A model generated the notes under the pieces. It saw only the letters and a program-made list of their open reading frames with translations, ran no database searches and was not told the DNA's origin. From Paenibacillus sp. OV219 (GTDB taxonomy: Bacteria > Bacillota > Bacilli > Paenibacillales > Paenibacillaceae): DNA of 64,000 nucleotides. Position numbers and translations under genes: made by a program. The DNA lies in the NCBI RefSeq assembly GCF_900110075.1, contig NZ_FOCJ01000006.1, forward strand, positions 124,001-188,000, in the 5' to 3' direction. Shown here piece after piece: positions 34,810 to 42,679 of the stretch (positions are counted from its first letter, which is position 1; every line of letters starts with the position of its first letter).

Positions 34810-35067
34810 AAATGCAATGACGGGAAAAAGTAAGCTTGGATTGTACGCTTCAGAGAGCCGGTGGTTGGTGGGAACCGGCGCAAGCATCCGATGCCGAATG
34901 GGTCCCTGAGCAGCGATGAGGAAAGCCGTCCTTCTGGAGGACTGCCGTATATATCGCCGATTCGCTCCACGTTATGGAGCTTGGAGATTTGCTTGTTATG
35001 TACTCATCAGGCGAATAAATTAGGGTGGCACCACGGTCCTCGTCCCTTGCGGCGGAGGGCTTTTTTT
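34810..35067 (+). ncRNA. T-box riboswitch (tRNA-Trp responsive)
   Basis: The T-box AGGGTGGCACCACG (35022-35035) is followed by a short GC-rich hairpin and a T7 run (35061-35067), the terminator that uncharged tRNA would prevent. Upstream, the AGAGAGCCGGTGGTTGGTG segment (34852-34870) fits the Stem I distal region, and GAA-TGG at 34896-34901 is a plausible specifier (TGG, Trp). Position before trpS agrees with a Trp sensor. Confidence 0.93.
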
Positions 35068-35101
35068 GTGTTCAAAAAAGTGTATTTGAGGAGGAACTCA
35101 C

Positions 35102-36088
35102 ATGCCACGCGTACTATCCGGCATTCAACCTAGCGGTCAGCTGACACTAGGCAATTACATCGGCGCGATTCAAAATTTCGTCAAGCTGCAAGAAACTCAT
35201 GAGTGCTTCTTCATGGTCGTAGACCTGCATGCCATCACGGTTCCGCAGGAGCCAGCAGCACTCCGCGAGCAGACAGAAGCGGTAGCTGCGCTGTTCATCG
35301 CAGCAGGCATCGATCCGACGAAAGCGAGCGTATTCGCACAATCCCACGTTGCCCCGCATGCGGAGCTTGGCTGGTTGTTTACGACGCTTGCTTATATGGG
35401 TGAGCTGGAGCGGATGACGCAGTTCAAAGATAAATCGAGCGGCAAAGACTCAGTTGGCGCAGGCTTATTCGTCTACCCGACGCTGATGGCTGCAGACATC
35501 CTGCTCTATAACGCAGACCTCGTCCCGGTCGGCGATGATCAGAAGCAACATTTGGAGCTGACACGCGACCTGGCACAGCGCTTCAACCAGCGCTATGGCG
35601 ACATGTTCACTGTTCCACAGCCTTACATTCCGAAGGTCGGCGCGCGCATCATGTCACTTGATGACGGCACCAAGAAGATGAGCAAGAGCAATCCGAACCC
35701 GGCAAGCTACATCGCACTGCTTGACCCGCCGGATGTGATCCGCAAGAAGATCAGCCGTGCGACAACAGACTCCGGCCGCGAAGTGAAGTTTAACCCAGCG
35801 GAGAAGCCGGAAGTGAGCAACCTGATGAGCATCTACGCGCACTGCGCAGACTTGACGCTGGAAGAGATCGAAGCGCGTTACGATGGTCAAGGCTACGGCG
35901 CGTTTAAGAAGGATCTTGCGGAGGCAGTCGTATCAAAGCTCGAGCCGCTGCAGAAGCGATATGCGGAAATCCGCAGCTCCGGCGAAATTCACGATATCTT
36001 AAAGCAAGGCGCGGAGAACGTATCTGTCATCGCGCACCAAACGCTTCGTGAGGCGAAAGAGAGAATGGGCTTCCTTCTTCCTCGTTAA
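35102..36088 (+). CDS. trpS: Tryptophanyl-tRNA synthetase
   Basis: 328 residues, usual size. It charges tRNA-Trp with tryptophan using ATP. The class I signatures are present: the HIGH-like PSGQLTLGNYIGA near residue 10 and KMSKSNPNP near residue 195. GDDQKQHLELTRD is the conserved Trp-binding stretch. The ATG follows GAGGAGGAACTCAC. Expression is controlled by the T-box leader, and a terminator follows. Confidence 0.98.
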   Translation: MPRVLSGIQPSGQLTLGNYIGAIQNFVKLQETHECFFMVVDLHAITVPQEPAALREQTEAVAALFIAAGIDPTKASVFAQSHVAPHAELGWLFTTLAYMGELERMTQFKDKSSGKDSVGAGLFVYPTLMAADILLYNADLVPVGDDQKQHLELTRDLAQRFNQRYGDMFTVPQPYIPKVGARIMSLDDGTKKMSKSNPNPASYIALLDPPDVIRKKISRATTDSGREVKFNPAEKPEVSNLMSIYAHCADLTLEEIEARYDGQGYGAFKKDLAEAVVSKLEPLQKRYAEIRSSGEIHDILKQGAENVSVIAHQTLREAKERMGFLLPR

Positions 36089-36114
36089 TGCCACACGGAT
36101 CACTTGCTTCACTA

Positions 36115-36155
36115 CAAAAAAGGAAGTATAGCGGGCAGCTATACTTCCTTTTTTT
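36115..36155 (+). terminator. Bidirectional terminator
   Basis: AAAAAAGGAAGTATAGC pairs with GCTATACTTCCTTTTTTT. Its right arm overlaps the last codons of the convergent small membrane protein gene (36139-36339). Confidence 0.9.
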
Positions 36156-36339
36156 CTTCCCCATTTTGCCCGTTACGCCGTCTCATTCTGGCTTTCACAA
36201 TAAAGCCTGCTCCGATACAGCATATCGTGAGCAAGAAGAACAGCACGGTGAGCCACCCACTATAGCTAATGGAAATAGCTGTCGCGCACATCAAAAGCAC
36301 CGATAAAACCGCGAAAAACAAGGACATTAGCTTGGACAT
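36139..36339 (-). CDS. Small two-helix membrane protein (DUF5325/YlaF-like)
   Basis: 66 residues. Two membrane helices (MSLFFAVLSVLLMCATAISI and WLTVLFFLLTICCIGAGFIV) are followed by a basic, Arg/Lys/Glu-rich cytoplasmic tail (KARMRRRNGQNGEEKKEV). Size and layout recall YlaF-type proteins, but similarity is only judged by eye. ATG at 36339 has AAGGAG 10 bases upstream; the frame extends to 36525 without a usable start. Confidence 0.7.
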   Translation of the reverse strand: MSKLMSLFFAVLSVLLMCATAISISYSGWLTVLFFLLTICCIGAGFIVKARMRRRNGQNGEEKKEV

Positions 36340-36456
36340 AAGTGAACATCTCCTTAACCTGATAAATTCTTGATGAATGTTAGCATATTCTTCTCGCAAA
36401 CGAATCATAATAAGTTTGCAACACACCATCGTAAGAGATGAAAGGAGAAATACCAC

Positions 36457-36693
36457 ATGGCAGGACAACAATCTCGAAGCAGCAATACGCTGGTCGTACC
36501 GCAAGCAACAGCAGCACTTCAACAAATGAAGTTAGAGGCGGCACAGGAGCTCGGTATTCAGATCCCTCAAGATGGTTACTACGGCAATGTCTCGACTCGT
36601 GATGCAGGCTCACTCGGAGGATACATCACACGAAAACTCGTCCAAATTGCTGAACAGCAACTGTCTGGTGGCTCGGGCTCGTCATACCGCTAA
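36457..36693 (+). CDS. Alpha/beta-type small acid-soluble spore protein
   Basis: 78 residues, DNA-protecting protein of the spore core. Signatures: NTLVVPQATAALQQMKLEAA, DGYYGNVSTRDAGSLGGYIT and KLVQIAEQQL; the GPR cleavage region (LEAAQELGI) is intact. A GAAAGGAGA ribosome site precedes the ATG. A Gln/Ser N-terminal extension and a Gly/Ser tail make it longer than the paralogue at 28018. Confidence 0.96.
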   Translation: MAGQQSRSSNTLVVPQATAALQQMKLEAAQELGIQIPQDGYYGNVSTRDAGSLGGYITRKLVQIAEQQLSGGSGSSYR

Positions 36694-36724
36694 GCGGCAC
36701 ACCATTCTCCAAAGAGTAACGGTC

Positions 36725-36761
36725 AGAAGCTCAAGGGCAGCCTTGAGCTTCTGCTTTTTTT
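36725..36761 (+). terminator. Rho-independent terminator
   Basis: AGAAGCTCAAGG pairs with CCTTGAGCTTCT, followed by GC and T7. Ends the spore protein transcript. Confidence 0.9.
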
Positions 36762-36788
36762 AATTTAATCCTTTTGTCAAAGACCCAA

Positions 36789-36826
36789 AGAAAAACCTCT
36801 TCTATTGTGCAAGAAGAGGCTTCTTT
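36789..36826 (-). terminator. Terminator of the minus-strand YfhP-like gene
   Basis: On the minus strand AAGAAGCCTCTTCTT pairs with AGAAGAGG, followed by TTTTTC. It lies a few bases after the stop at 36830. Confidence 0.8.
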
Positions 36827-36829
36827 AAG

Positions 36830-37816
36830 TCAATACGTATTCATGCGCAGCCGCTTCTGCAGCCGATCCTCGCTCAGCCAGCCGACGTAAGAGCCGAGAG
36901 TCTTAAACTCGGTATCCATGAGCAGCACGCCGACGAACGGATACTGCTTGCGATGCCTGTAGCGAACATCCGACCAGCGCACCTCGTAACCCCAAGGATG
37001 CTCCTGTACCTCTGCGCAAGCGAAGGAGGTGAAGTAAAGAAAAGCGCGGATCGAATGGTCGTTCTTCGATTTCTCGACGGCAGGATGATTGGAGCACTTA
37101 GCTCGATCCATCCAGCGGAGCTTGCCGTGCCGGAAGTCGCCGATATAGAAGGAGCCGTCTGCTCTTCGTTTGACAACGTTCCAATCATAGAGCGATATGG
37201 TTGGGATCAATATATATTGATCGCCTTCCTCATGAACGGAATCCAGCCGGATCATCCGCGTGCTAAGCGTGCGATGGACGACGGTTCGCCAGATGTAGTA
37301 AACAATAAGGAACGCATACAGCGAAGGAAAAATAATCGTCGGATCGCCGATCCGCAGCGCCCACAGCACGATAGCGATGAGGTGGGAGACGAAGATGACC
37401 GGATCAAAGATGTGAATAATGTTCCAGGAGATCCATTTTTCAGTAAAGGGTCGCGCTGCTTGAGTACCGTAGGTGTTGAACAAATCTGAGAATACGTGGA
37501 CAACGACTGCCAAGAGCACCCATCCGCCAACATGCAGCCAAGGCAGGTGGAATCCGAATATAAGCTCGAGTACGGCAGTTATGAGCACCGTCCAGATGAG
37601 AATGGCTGGAATGGAGTGCGATGCGCCGCGATGATTACGTATATACAAGGCATTGCTTTTGAACCTAAGCACTCCATCTAAATCTGGGGCCTGAGAGCCG
37701 ACGACCGTGCCGATTAATACGGCGGCATGTAGCGTCTGGTCTGTTGCGAGAACGGGGTCAATCGAGGCAAGCCCCGCAAGTCCAAGTCCCATGACTAAAT
37801 GCGTTCCGCTATCCAT
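36830..37816 (-). CDS. yfhP: Membrane-bound metal-dependent hydrolase, YdjM/DUF457 family (YfhP-like)
   Basis: 328 residues, the size of Bacillus YfhP. The N-terminal half has four or five membrane helices and metal-ligand candidates in GTHLVMG, DLDGVLRFK, HRGASHSIPA and HVFSDLFNTYG. These His/Asp patterns define the DUF457 hydrolase family; the substrate is unknown, and in Bacillus yfhP sits near mutY. The C-terminal 130 residues are soluble. The first ATG at 37816 follows GGAGG. Confidence 0.88.
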   Translation of the reverse strand: MDSGTHLVMGLGLAGLASIDPVLATDQTLHAAVLIGTVVGSQAPDLDGVLRFKSNALYIRNHRGASHSIPAILIWTVLITAVLELIFGFHLPWLHVGGWVLLAVVVHVFSDLFNTYGTQAARPFTEKWISWNIIHIFDPVIFVSHLIAIVLWALRIGDPTIIFPSLYAFLIVYYIWRTVVHRTLSTRMIRLDSVHEEGDQYILIPTISLYDWNVVKRRADGSFYIGDFRHGKLRWMDRAKCSNHPAVEKSKNDHSIRAFLYFTSFACAEVQEHPWGYEVRWSDVRYRHRKQYPFVGVLLMDTEFKTLGSYVGWLSEDRLQKRLRMNTY

Positions 37817-37982
37817 GTTAGGGGGACCTCCTCGTGAAGTTAAAACATAAATGTGCGAATGCGGTTATACTCCATATATGTACGCTTAAGTATTTTCTGA
37901 ATCGTGGGCGTTTATTACGAAAACTTCGCTCTGCGCAAAATTAGGCGGGGTTGCTAATTGTTACAGAGAGGACGAAACTGAC

Positions 37983-38282
37983 ATGTTTATCTGTTTTGTG
38001 GAATATCACATCGCACCGGCCTTTGAGGACAAGTACCGAAGTTGGATGGCTAAGAAGCAGCATGATTTTAAGGAGGCATTTCAATTGTACGAAGGGACGG
38101 ATCAGCCGCTTCTCTTCGTCGAGGTTTGGGAAGCTGCGACGGAGGAGAAGGCTTCCGGCATAAAAAAAGAACGCTGCGATGAGCGTTCTTCTTGGTATGA
38201 GATGTCGGACTGGGTGCCTGGAGGCAGCGCCAAAGTCCATGCATGGACGTTTAAGCCGATTAGCGGCCCATTGGGGCTGTAG
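37983..38282 (+). CDS. Small conserved protein, ferredoxin-like alpha/beta-barrel pattern
   Basis: 99 residues, not firmly assigned. The start MFICFVEYHIAPAFEDKYR with the following LLFVEVWEAATEEKA resembles the beta-alpha-beta pattern of dimeric alpha/beta-barrel proteins such as monooxygenase-like or NIPSNAP-like folds. No signal or membrane segment. GAGAGGACG precedes the ATG. The end overlaps the convergent gerQ gene by 23 bases and contains the gerQ terminator. Confidence 0.65.
   Translation: MFICFVEYHIAPAFEDKYRSWMAKKQHDFKEAFQLYEGTDQPLLFVEVWEAATEEKASGIKKERCDERSSWYEMSDWVPGGSAKVHAWTFKPISGPLGL
38162..38190 (-). terminator. gerQ terminator embedded in the convergent gene
   Basis: On the minus strand AAGAACGCT pairs with AGCGTTCTT and is followed by a long T-run. 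It lies about 70 bases after the gerQ stop and inside the coding region of the 99-residue gene. Confidence 0.8.
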
Positions 38283-38802
38283 CTGTATTCGTTGGAGGTG
38301 TCGTATTCGTAATCGTCACGCCGTTAAACGTGTATTCGTAGTTGATAGGACCATCGAACGTGACATAATCGAGGTTCAGCGTGAGCAGTAAGTAGCGCAT
38401 GCCAGTCGAAGGATCGCTAATGATGATATGATCGCGTCCAGCCGCTTCGATGATACCGCGGAACACTTTCGCATTCCATTCGCGGTTGTTCTCGTACGTC
38501 ATATAGAACGTAGCCATTTTGCCGCGGTTCAGACGGAGGATGTTCTCCACATAGGACTCCTCTGTTGCTGGTACCGTAATGACATTACCGCCCATCGGTG
38601 TTACAAAAGAACCGCTTGGTACGTTAGGCGGCATTGTGGAAGCGCCAGCTACGAATGGCGTTGGCACTGGAGCCGGGAGCGGAGTTGGCATAGGCATAGG
38701 CATTGGCATTGGTTGTTGCTGCGGATAGTAGCCGTAACCACCGAATGCTGGCCCTGTGTTTGCTGGACTTACCGCTGTTTTGTACCCGTAACCGTTTGAC
38801 AT
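38260..38802 (-). CDS. gerQ: Spore coat protein GerQ
   Basis: 180 residues. GerQ is a coat protein needed for CwlJ action in calcium-dipicolinate germination and is cross-linked by transglutaminase. The C-terminal 95 residues are highly characteristic: ESYVENILRLNRGKMATFY, NNREWNAKVFRGIIEAAGRD and LLLTLNLDYVTFDGPINYEY. The N-terminal half is Gly/Tyr/Gln/Pro-rich with a (Pro-Met) repeat. It lies 42 bp downstream of cwlJ in the same direction. Confidence 0.96.
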   Translation of the reverse strand: MSNGYGYKTAVSPANTGPAFGGYGYYPQQQPMPMPMPMPTPLPAPVPTPFVAGASTMPPNVPSGSFVTPMGGNVITVPATEESYVENILRLNRGKMATFYMTYENNREWNAKVFRGIIEAAGRDHIIISDPSTGMRYLLLTLNLDYVTFDGPINYEYTFNGVTITNTTPPTNTATAPMGR

Positions 38803-38844
38803 AAGTTTAAATTCCTCACTTTCAAAAAATGATTCATTTTAAAG

Positions 38845-39267
38845 TTAATAAACTGCTGGACATTCGCCAGGCTTCGGCACATAGAAGCAATGAGCCTTGA
38901 ACTTGCCTTCGAACCGTTGGTCCCACCATGTAGGCGGACAGCTGCCGGCCGGCCGGAAGTACCATAATGCATTCGTCGAAGGCCACAAACGTTCGCCGTT
39001 GATGACGCGCTTCGCAAGTGCAATCTCATTGTCTCTGGCAGCCTGATAGAAGTAGCCTTTCTGCGTAGCTTCGAATCCTCCGGGGCTTTGGAATACCATT
39101 TGCTGTAGGGTACGGATGTTCTTGAAATCGATACAGTTACCAAGGACGCGGTTAACGCCGACGTTGCCGACCATCAGCATGCCCTGGTTGCCTTCGCCTT
39201 CAGCTTCCGCACGGAGAAGCCTAGCGAGCAGCTTGACTTCCTCAGAGTTCGATTTAATGGCTGCCAT
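38845..39267 (-). CDS. cwlJ: Spore cortex-lytic enzyme CwlJ (SleB-family hydrolase)
   Basis: 140 residues, the CwlJ size. It degrades cortex peptidoglycan in germination and is activated by calcium-dipicolinate. LLARLLRAEAEGEGNQGMLM contains the catalytic Glu of the SleB/CwlJ group; VGVNRVLGNC, LQQMVFQ and ALAKRVINGERLWPSTNALW follow. It lacks a peptidoglycan-binding domain and signal peptide, as CwlJ does. ATG at 39267 has GGAAGG 8 bases upstream. It forms an operon with gerQ. Confidence 0.95.
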   Translation of the reverse strand: MAAIKSNSEEVKLLARLLRAEAEGEGNQGMLMVGNVGVNRVLGNCIDFKNIRTLQQMVFQSPGGFEATQKGYFYQAARDNEIALAKRVINGERLWPSTNALWYFRPAGSCPPTWWDQRFEGKFKAHCFYVPKPGECPAVY

Positions 39268-39483
39268 ATCTCTGACCTTCCACTTCCTTTCACCCACTTG
39301 GGCCAATAACCACATTGATAGTGTATTGATAAATGGGCAAAATGGTTCCAAAGGGTGTCAAATTCATGAACTGGACCCGCGAACATTGTCAACAGCTTGT
39401 TTTTTCGGTATGATTAAGAGCGATTTTAACTCAGAAAATGGGCGAAAGAAGGCTCATGCAGGAGTGGAACGGGGAGGCTCGCT

Positions 39484-40344
39484 GTGTTTAAAGAATATGT
39501 GGCCCTGACGAAACCGAAACTCATACGATTGAATGCTTTTGCTGCGTTCGGCGGGTTCTGGGTCGCTTCAAAATGGGATATTGATTGGATGCTTATGATC
39601 TACATGCTGATTGGCTCGGGTCTTGTAATGGCGTCAGCTTGTGTCATTAATAACTACTGGGATCGAGAGCTGGACAAGAAGATGGAACGGACGAAGAACC
39701 GGGCGCTGCCGACGAATCGGCTGAAGCCTGCGAATGTGCTGATATACGGCATCATTCTTGGGATTATCGGATCGATCATTCTCTTCACGCTTGTCAATCC
39801 GCTGAGCGGTTGGCTTGGATTACTAGGATTCTTTGTTTACGTTGTAGTGTACACGATGTGGCTGAAACGGACATCGACGTGGAGTACGTCCCTTGGAGGC
39901 GTATCCGGCGCTATGCCTCCGGTCATCGGTTACTGTGCAGTAACAGGCTCTGTAGATGCAGGCGCTTGGATTCTATTCGCGCTGTTGTTCCTGTGGCAGC
40001 CTGCGCATTTCTGGTCGCTAGCCATCCGCCGAGTGGAAGAATATCGTGAAGCCGGATTCCCGCTGCTTCCGGTTGTGAAAGGCATTAAGCGCACGAAGCT
40101 GCAAATGCAGCCGTACATTCTGCTGCTTATCCCGACGGGAATTCTGATGTTCACTTACGGTTATGTCGGCTATGCGTTTCTCATTATTTCGCTGCTAGGC
40201 AGCGTGTTGTGGCTTGCTCATACACTTGCTGGCCTTAAGACAGCAGATACGAACAAATGGGCAAGAACGAATTTCTTTATCTCGATTAACTATTTGATGA
40301 TCGTGTTCCTCGTTATGATTGTGGACACGAACGGTGCAGGGTAG
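39484..40344 (+). CDS. ctaB: Protohaem IX farnesyltransferase (haem O synthase)
   Basis: Membrane enzyme of the UbiA superfamily that attaches farnesyl to haem B, making haem O. 286 residues and about nine membrane helices. The Asp-rich site INNYWDRELDKKMERTKNR and a second loop (MWLKRTSTWS) are typical; WQPAHFWSLAIRRVEEY is a COX10 signature. GTG at 39484 follows GGGGAGG. It precedes SCO by 15 bases, in the usual cytochrome c oxidase assembly context. Confidence 0.97.
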   Translation: MFKEYVALTKPKLIRLNAFAAFGGFWVASKWDIDWMLMIYMLIGSGLVMASACVINNYWDRELDKKMERTKNRALPTNRLKPANVLIYGIILGIIGSIILFTLVNPLSGWLGLLGFFVYVVVYTMWLKRTSTWSTSLGGVSGAMPPVIGYCAVTGSVDAGAWILFALLFLWQPAHFWSLAIRRVEEYREAGFPLLPVVKGIKRTKLQMQPYILLLIPTGILMFTYGYVGYAFLIISLLGSVLWLAHTLAGLKTADTNKWARTNFFISINYLMIVFLVMIVDTNGAG

Positions 40345-40359
40345 GAGGGGCTGAATTAA

Positions 40360-40980
40360 ATGCCTGTAATACGTAAATACGGCTTTACCATTGCGGTGCT
40401 GGCGCTATGCGCGGTTATGGCACTCTATTTATACTTATCGTCGTCGAAGGAAGCAAAGCCGAGCCTCGATCAGAACCTGAAGGCGCCTAGCTTCTCGCTG
40501 AGTGATCTGGACGGCAACGATGTGACACTCGAGAATACGAACGGCAAAGTGCGTGTGATCTATTTCTTCTACGCGAACTGCCCGGATGTCTGTCCGCCGA
40601 CGACTTATCTGATGACGCAGGTCCAGAACAAGCTGAAGGATAGCGGCAGCTTCGGCAAAGATGTGGAATTCATGTCGATTACGTTCGATCCGAAGCGAGA
40701 CACGGTAGATGCGATGAAGGAGTTCGCCGGCAAGTTCGATATTGATGCGAGCGGCTGGAAGTTTCTGCGTGAGGACAGCGAGGAAGCGACTGCTCAGCTG
40801 ATGAAGGATTTTGGGCTCGGCCTTGCGAAAGATCCGAGCACGAACCTGTTTACACATACGGACACGATTACGTTCGTAGATAAGCAAGGCGTTGTACGAA
40901 AATATTTAACTGGCTCCATCGATGAGACACAGAATGCAGACAAGATTACGAATGTCGTGGATGCACTGTTGGAAGAGTAG
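40360..40980 (+). CDS. SCO1/SenC-family copper chaperone for cytochrome c oxidase
   Basis: 206 residues. An N-terminal membrane anchor (about 10-27) puts the thioredoxin-like domain outside. The copper site is C74-PDV-C78 with His166 in FTHTDTITFVD. It inserts copper into the CuA centre of cytochrome c oxidase. It lies in an operon between ctaB and an AEC transporter. Confidence 0.95.
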   Translation: MPVIRKYGFTIAVLALCAVMALYLYLSSSKEAKPSLDQNLKAPSFSLSDLDGNDVTLENTNGKVRVIYFFYANCPDVCPPTTYLMTQVQNKLKDSGSFGKDVEFMSITFDPKRDTVDAMKEFAGKFDIDASGWKFLREDSEEATAQLMKDFGLGLAKDPSTNLFTHTDTITFVDKQGVVRKYLTGSIDETQNADKITNVVDALLEE

Positions 40981-40992
40981 AGGACGAATCAG

Positions 40993-41916
40993 GTGGCCAT
41001 ATTCTTATCTATACTATGGAACAACATTATCCCGCTTGCGGTCATGATTGCTTTAGGCATCACGCTGCATCGGGCTTTTTCTTTAGATATCAAGACTTTA
41101 TCCAAGCTGAACTTCTATCTGTTCTCGCCGGCAATTATGTTTAAATTATTGTATACGACTGAGGTTTCGCTGCAATCGGCTGTTCATGTCCTGCTGTTTT
41201 TTGTCGTATTCATGCTGCTGCTCTACAGCTGTGTGGAGATTGCCATTCGGGTACGGGGTATCGAGAAGGGGCGGCGCGGGGCGATGCGAAACAGCGTACT
41301 GTTCTACAATAGCGCGAATTACGGCATTCCATTGAATGAGCTGGTGTTCGCCTCGAACCCGTTTACCCTGTCGGTGCAAGTACTAATTATGATGATGCAA
41401 TCCCTTCTTCCGAACACATACGGGATCTATAGTGTGAATGCCCACCGCATCAGTGGCAAGCAAATTGTACGAACGATATTGAAGCAGCCCGTCATCTATG
41501 CGATTCCGCTCGGGTTTCTGATGCGCGGGTTCCATGTGCCGATTCCTCATCCTCTACAGGTGCCGATCGATTATTTGGCGAATGCGTTCATTGGCATTGC
41601 GCTCATTACGCTCGGCGTTCAACTCGGCAGTATGAAGATATCGCTGCGCAGCCTCATGCTTGGAGACGTGCTGCTATCATGCAGCCTCAGGCTGATCGGC
41701 GGTCCGCTGCTCGCAAGTCTCGTCGTCTGGATGCTCGGCATTGACGGGCTAATGGCGAAGGCGCTCATCGTTTCTTCATCGGTGCCCACCTCGCTATCGA
41801 GCGTATTGCTCGCAGTCGAGTTCGACAATGAGAAGGAGTATGCTTCGCAAGCGGTGCTTGTTTCCACCTTGTTAAGTATTGTGACGGTCACGTTCGTCAT
41901 CTATGTGATGGGCTAG
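40993..41916 (+). CDS. AEC (auxin efflux carrier) family transporter
   Basis: 307 residues, about ten membrane helices in two inverted halves (SILWNNIIPLAVMIALG and FIGIALITLGVQLGSM). Bacterial AEC proteins export or take up small organic acids. GTG at 40993 is 13 bases after the SCO stop with GAGGA upstream, so it is cotranscribed. Substrate not predictable. Confidence 0.88.
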   Translation: MAIFLSILWNNIIPLAVMIALGITLHRAFSLDIKTLSKLNFYLFSPAIMFKLLYTTEVSLQSAVHVLLFFVVFMLLLYSCVEIAIRVRGIEKGRRGAMRNSVLFYNSANYGIPLNELVFASNPFTLSVQVLIMMMQSLLPNTYGIYSVNAHRISGKQIVRTILKQPVIYAIPLGFLMRGFHVPIPHPLQVPIDYLANAFIGIALITLGVQLGSMKISLRSLMLGDVLLSCSLRLIGGPLLASLVVWMLGIDGLMAKALIVSSSVPTSLSSVLLAVEFDNEKEYASQAVLVSTLLSIVTVTFVIYVMG

Positions 41917-41933
41917 CTAATTAGACAGAAGAA

Positions 41934-42305
41934 TTAGAAATCATCCTCTTTACTCCATATGGCGGCGCTTTGAGCTGAGTACATGATGTACTCCTCGAGG
42001 CCCGCTTTTTCTAATTGCTCGATCAGATAATCCTCGGGCGTCTTCTCAACCCCCGGATAACCGCGGCGTGTATGAATATGCTCCGCATCGGGAAATGTAT
42101 CGCGCAGCATCCCTCTGATTCGTTTGCCGGAAGCGTCATTGTCGGTGAATATATACGCTTGCCTGTCGCCGACCTGCCTGCGCAGCTTCTCCAGCTGAGT
42201 AACACCGGGAGTACCCAACGTGCAGAAGATATTTACTTCCTCGTTTAGCACGCGGCGTAGCCGGCTCTTGTCGTTCTTGCCTTCCACAATGATGGCGATG
42301 TCCAT
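41934..42305 (-). CDS. Toprim-domain protein (YusF-like, RNase M5/primase-type fold)
   Basis: 123 residues. The toprim core is complete: DIAIIVEGKNDKSRL with the catalytic Glu, and IFTDNDASGKRIR with the DxD metal-binding acids. It is a stand-alone small toprim protein like Bacillus YusF, whose role in nucleic acid processing is not established. ATG at 42305 follows GAGGTGAACCTTACG; the open frame reaches 42317. Confidence 0.87.
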   Translation of the reverse strand: MDIAIIVEGKNDKSRLRRVLNEEVNIFCTLGTPGVTQLEKLRRQVGDRQAYIFTDNDASGKRIRGMLRDTFPDAEHIHTRRGYPGVEKTPEDYLIEQLEKAGLEEYIMYSAQSAAIWSKEDDF

Positions 42306-42372
42306 CGTAAGGTTCACCTCTTGCTGTTATCATACCTTATTTGCTGCATGAAGATGACATACCCGAAAGACG

Positions 42373-42403
42373 CAAAACGGCCTGCCTTAGCAGGCAGACC
42401 GTT
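42373..42403 (-). terminator. Terminator of the YjcZ-like gene
   Basis: On the minus strand AACGGTCTGCCTG pairs with CAGGCCGTT, followed by TTTTG. It separates the YjcZ-like gene from the toprim gene. Confidence 0.65.
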
Positions 42404-42429
42404 CATGATCGAGATTGGCGCGGGGTTAA

Positions 42430-42552
42430 TTAGAAGCCGCCACAGCCGCAAATAACAATAACGAGCAGGATGAAGAGAACAAGGATCGCACCTGCAGAAG
42501 TGAAGCCGTGGTGGTGATGTCCTCCGCGTTCAGCATCTACGAAATTTGACAT
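42430..42552 (-). CDS. YjcZ-family sporulation peptide
   Basis: A 40-residue protein. It starts MSNFVDAERGG, has four consecutive His, then a single hydrophobic helix and ends in CGCGGF. This Gly/His N-terminus plus membrane helix plus CGCGGF tail is the YjcZ layout of small spore-associated proteins. GAGGGGTG precedes the ATG (42552). It is short enough to be missed in most open-frame screens. Confidence 0.88.
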   Translation of the reverse strand: MSNFVDAERGGHHHHGFTSAGAILVLFILLVIVICGCGGF

Positions 42553-42679
42553 TGTGAATGTCACCCCTCTTTCGCAAGATGATATCATAGGCGTTTGGGA
42601 TGCTGCTCTATTTGTTAAAGCAACTTAGCCACTTGCCACACTGTAATGTATGCCCCTGAATGATAATAGCCCTGTGCAA

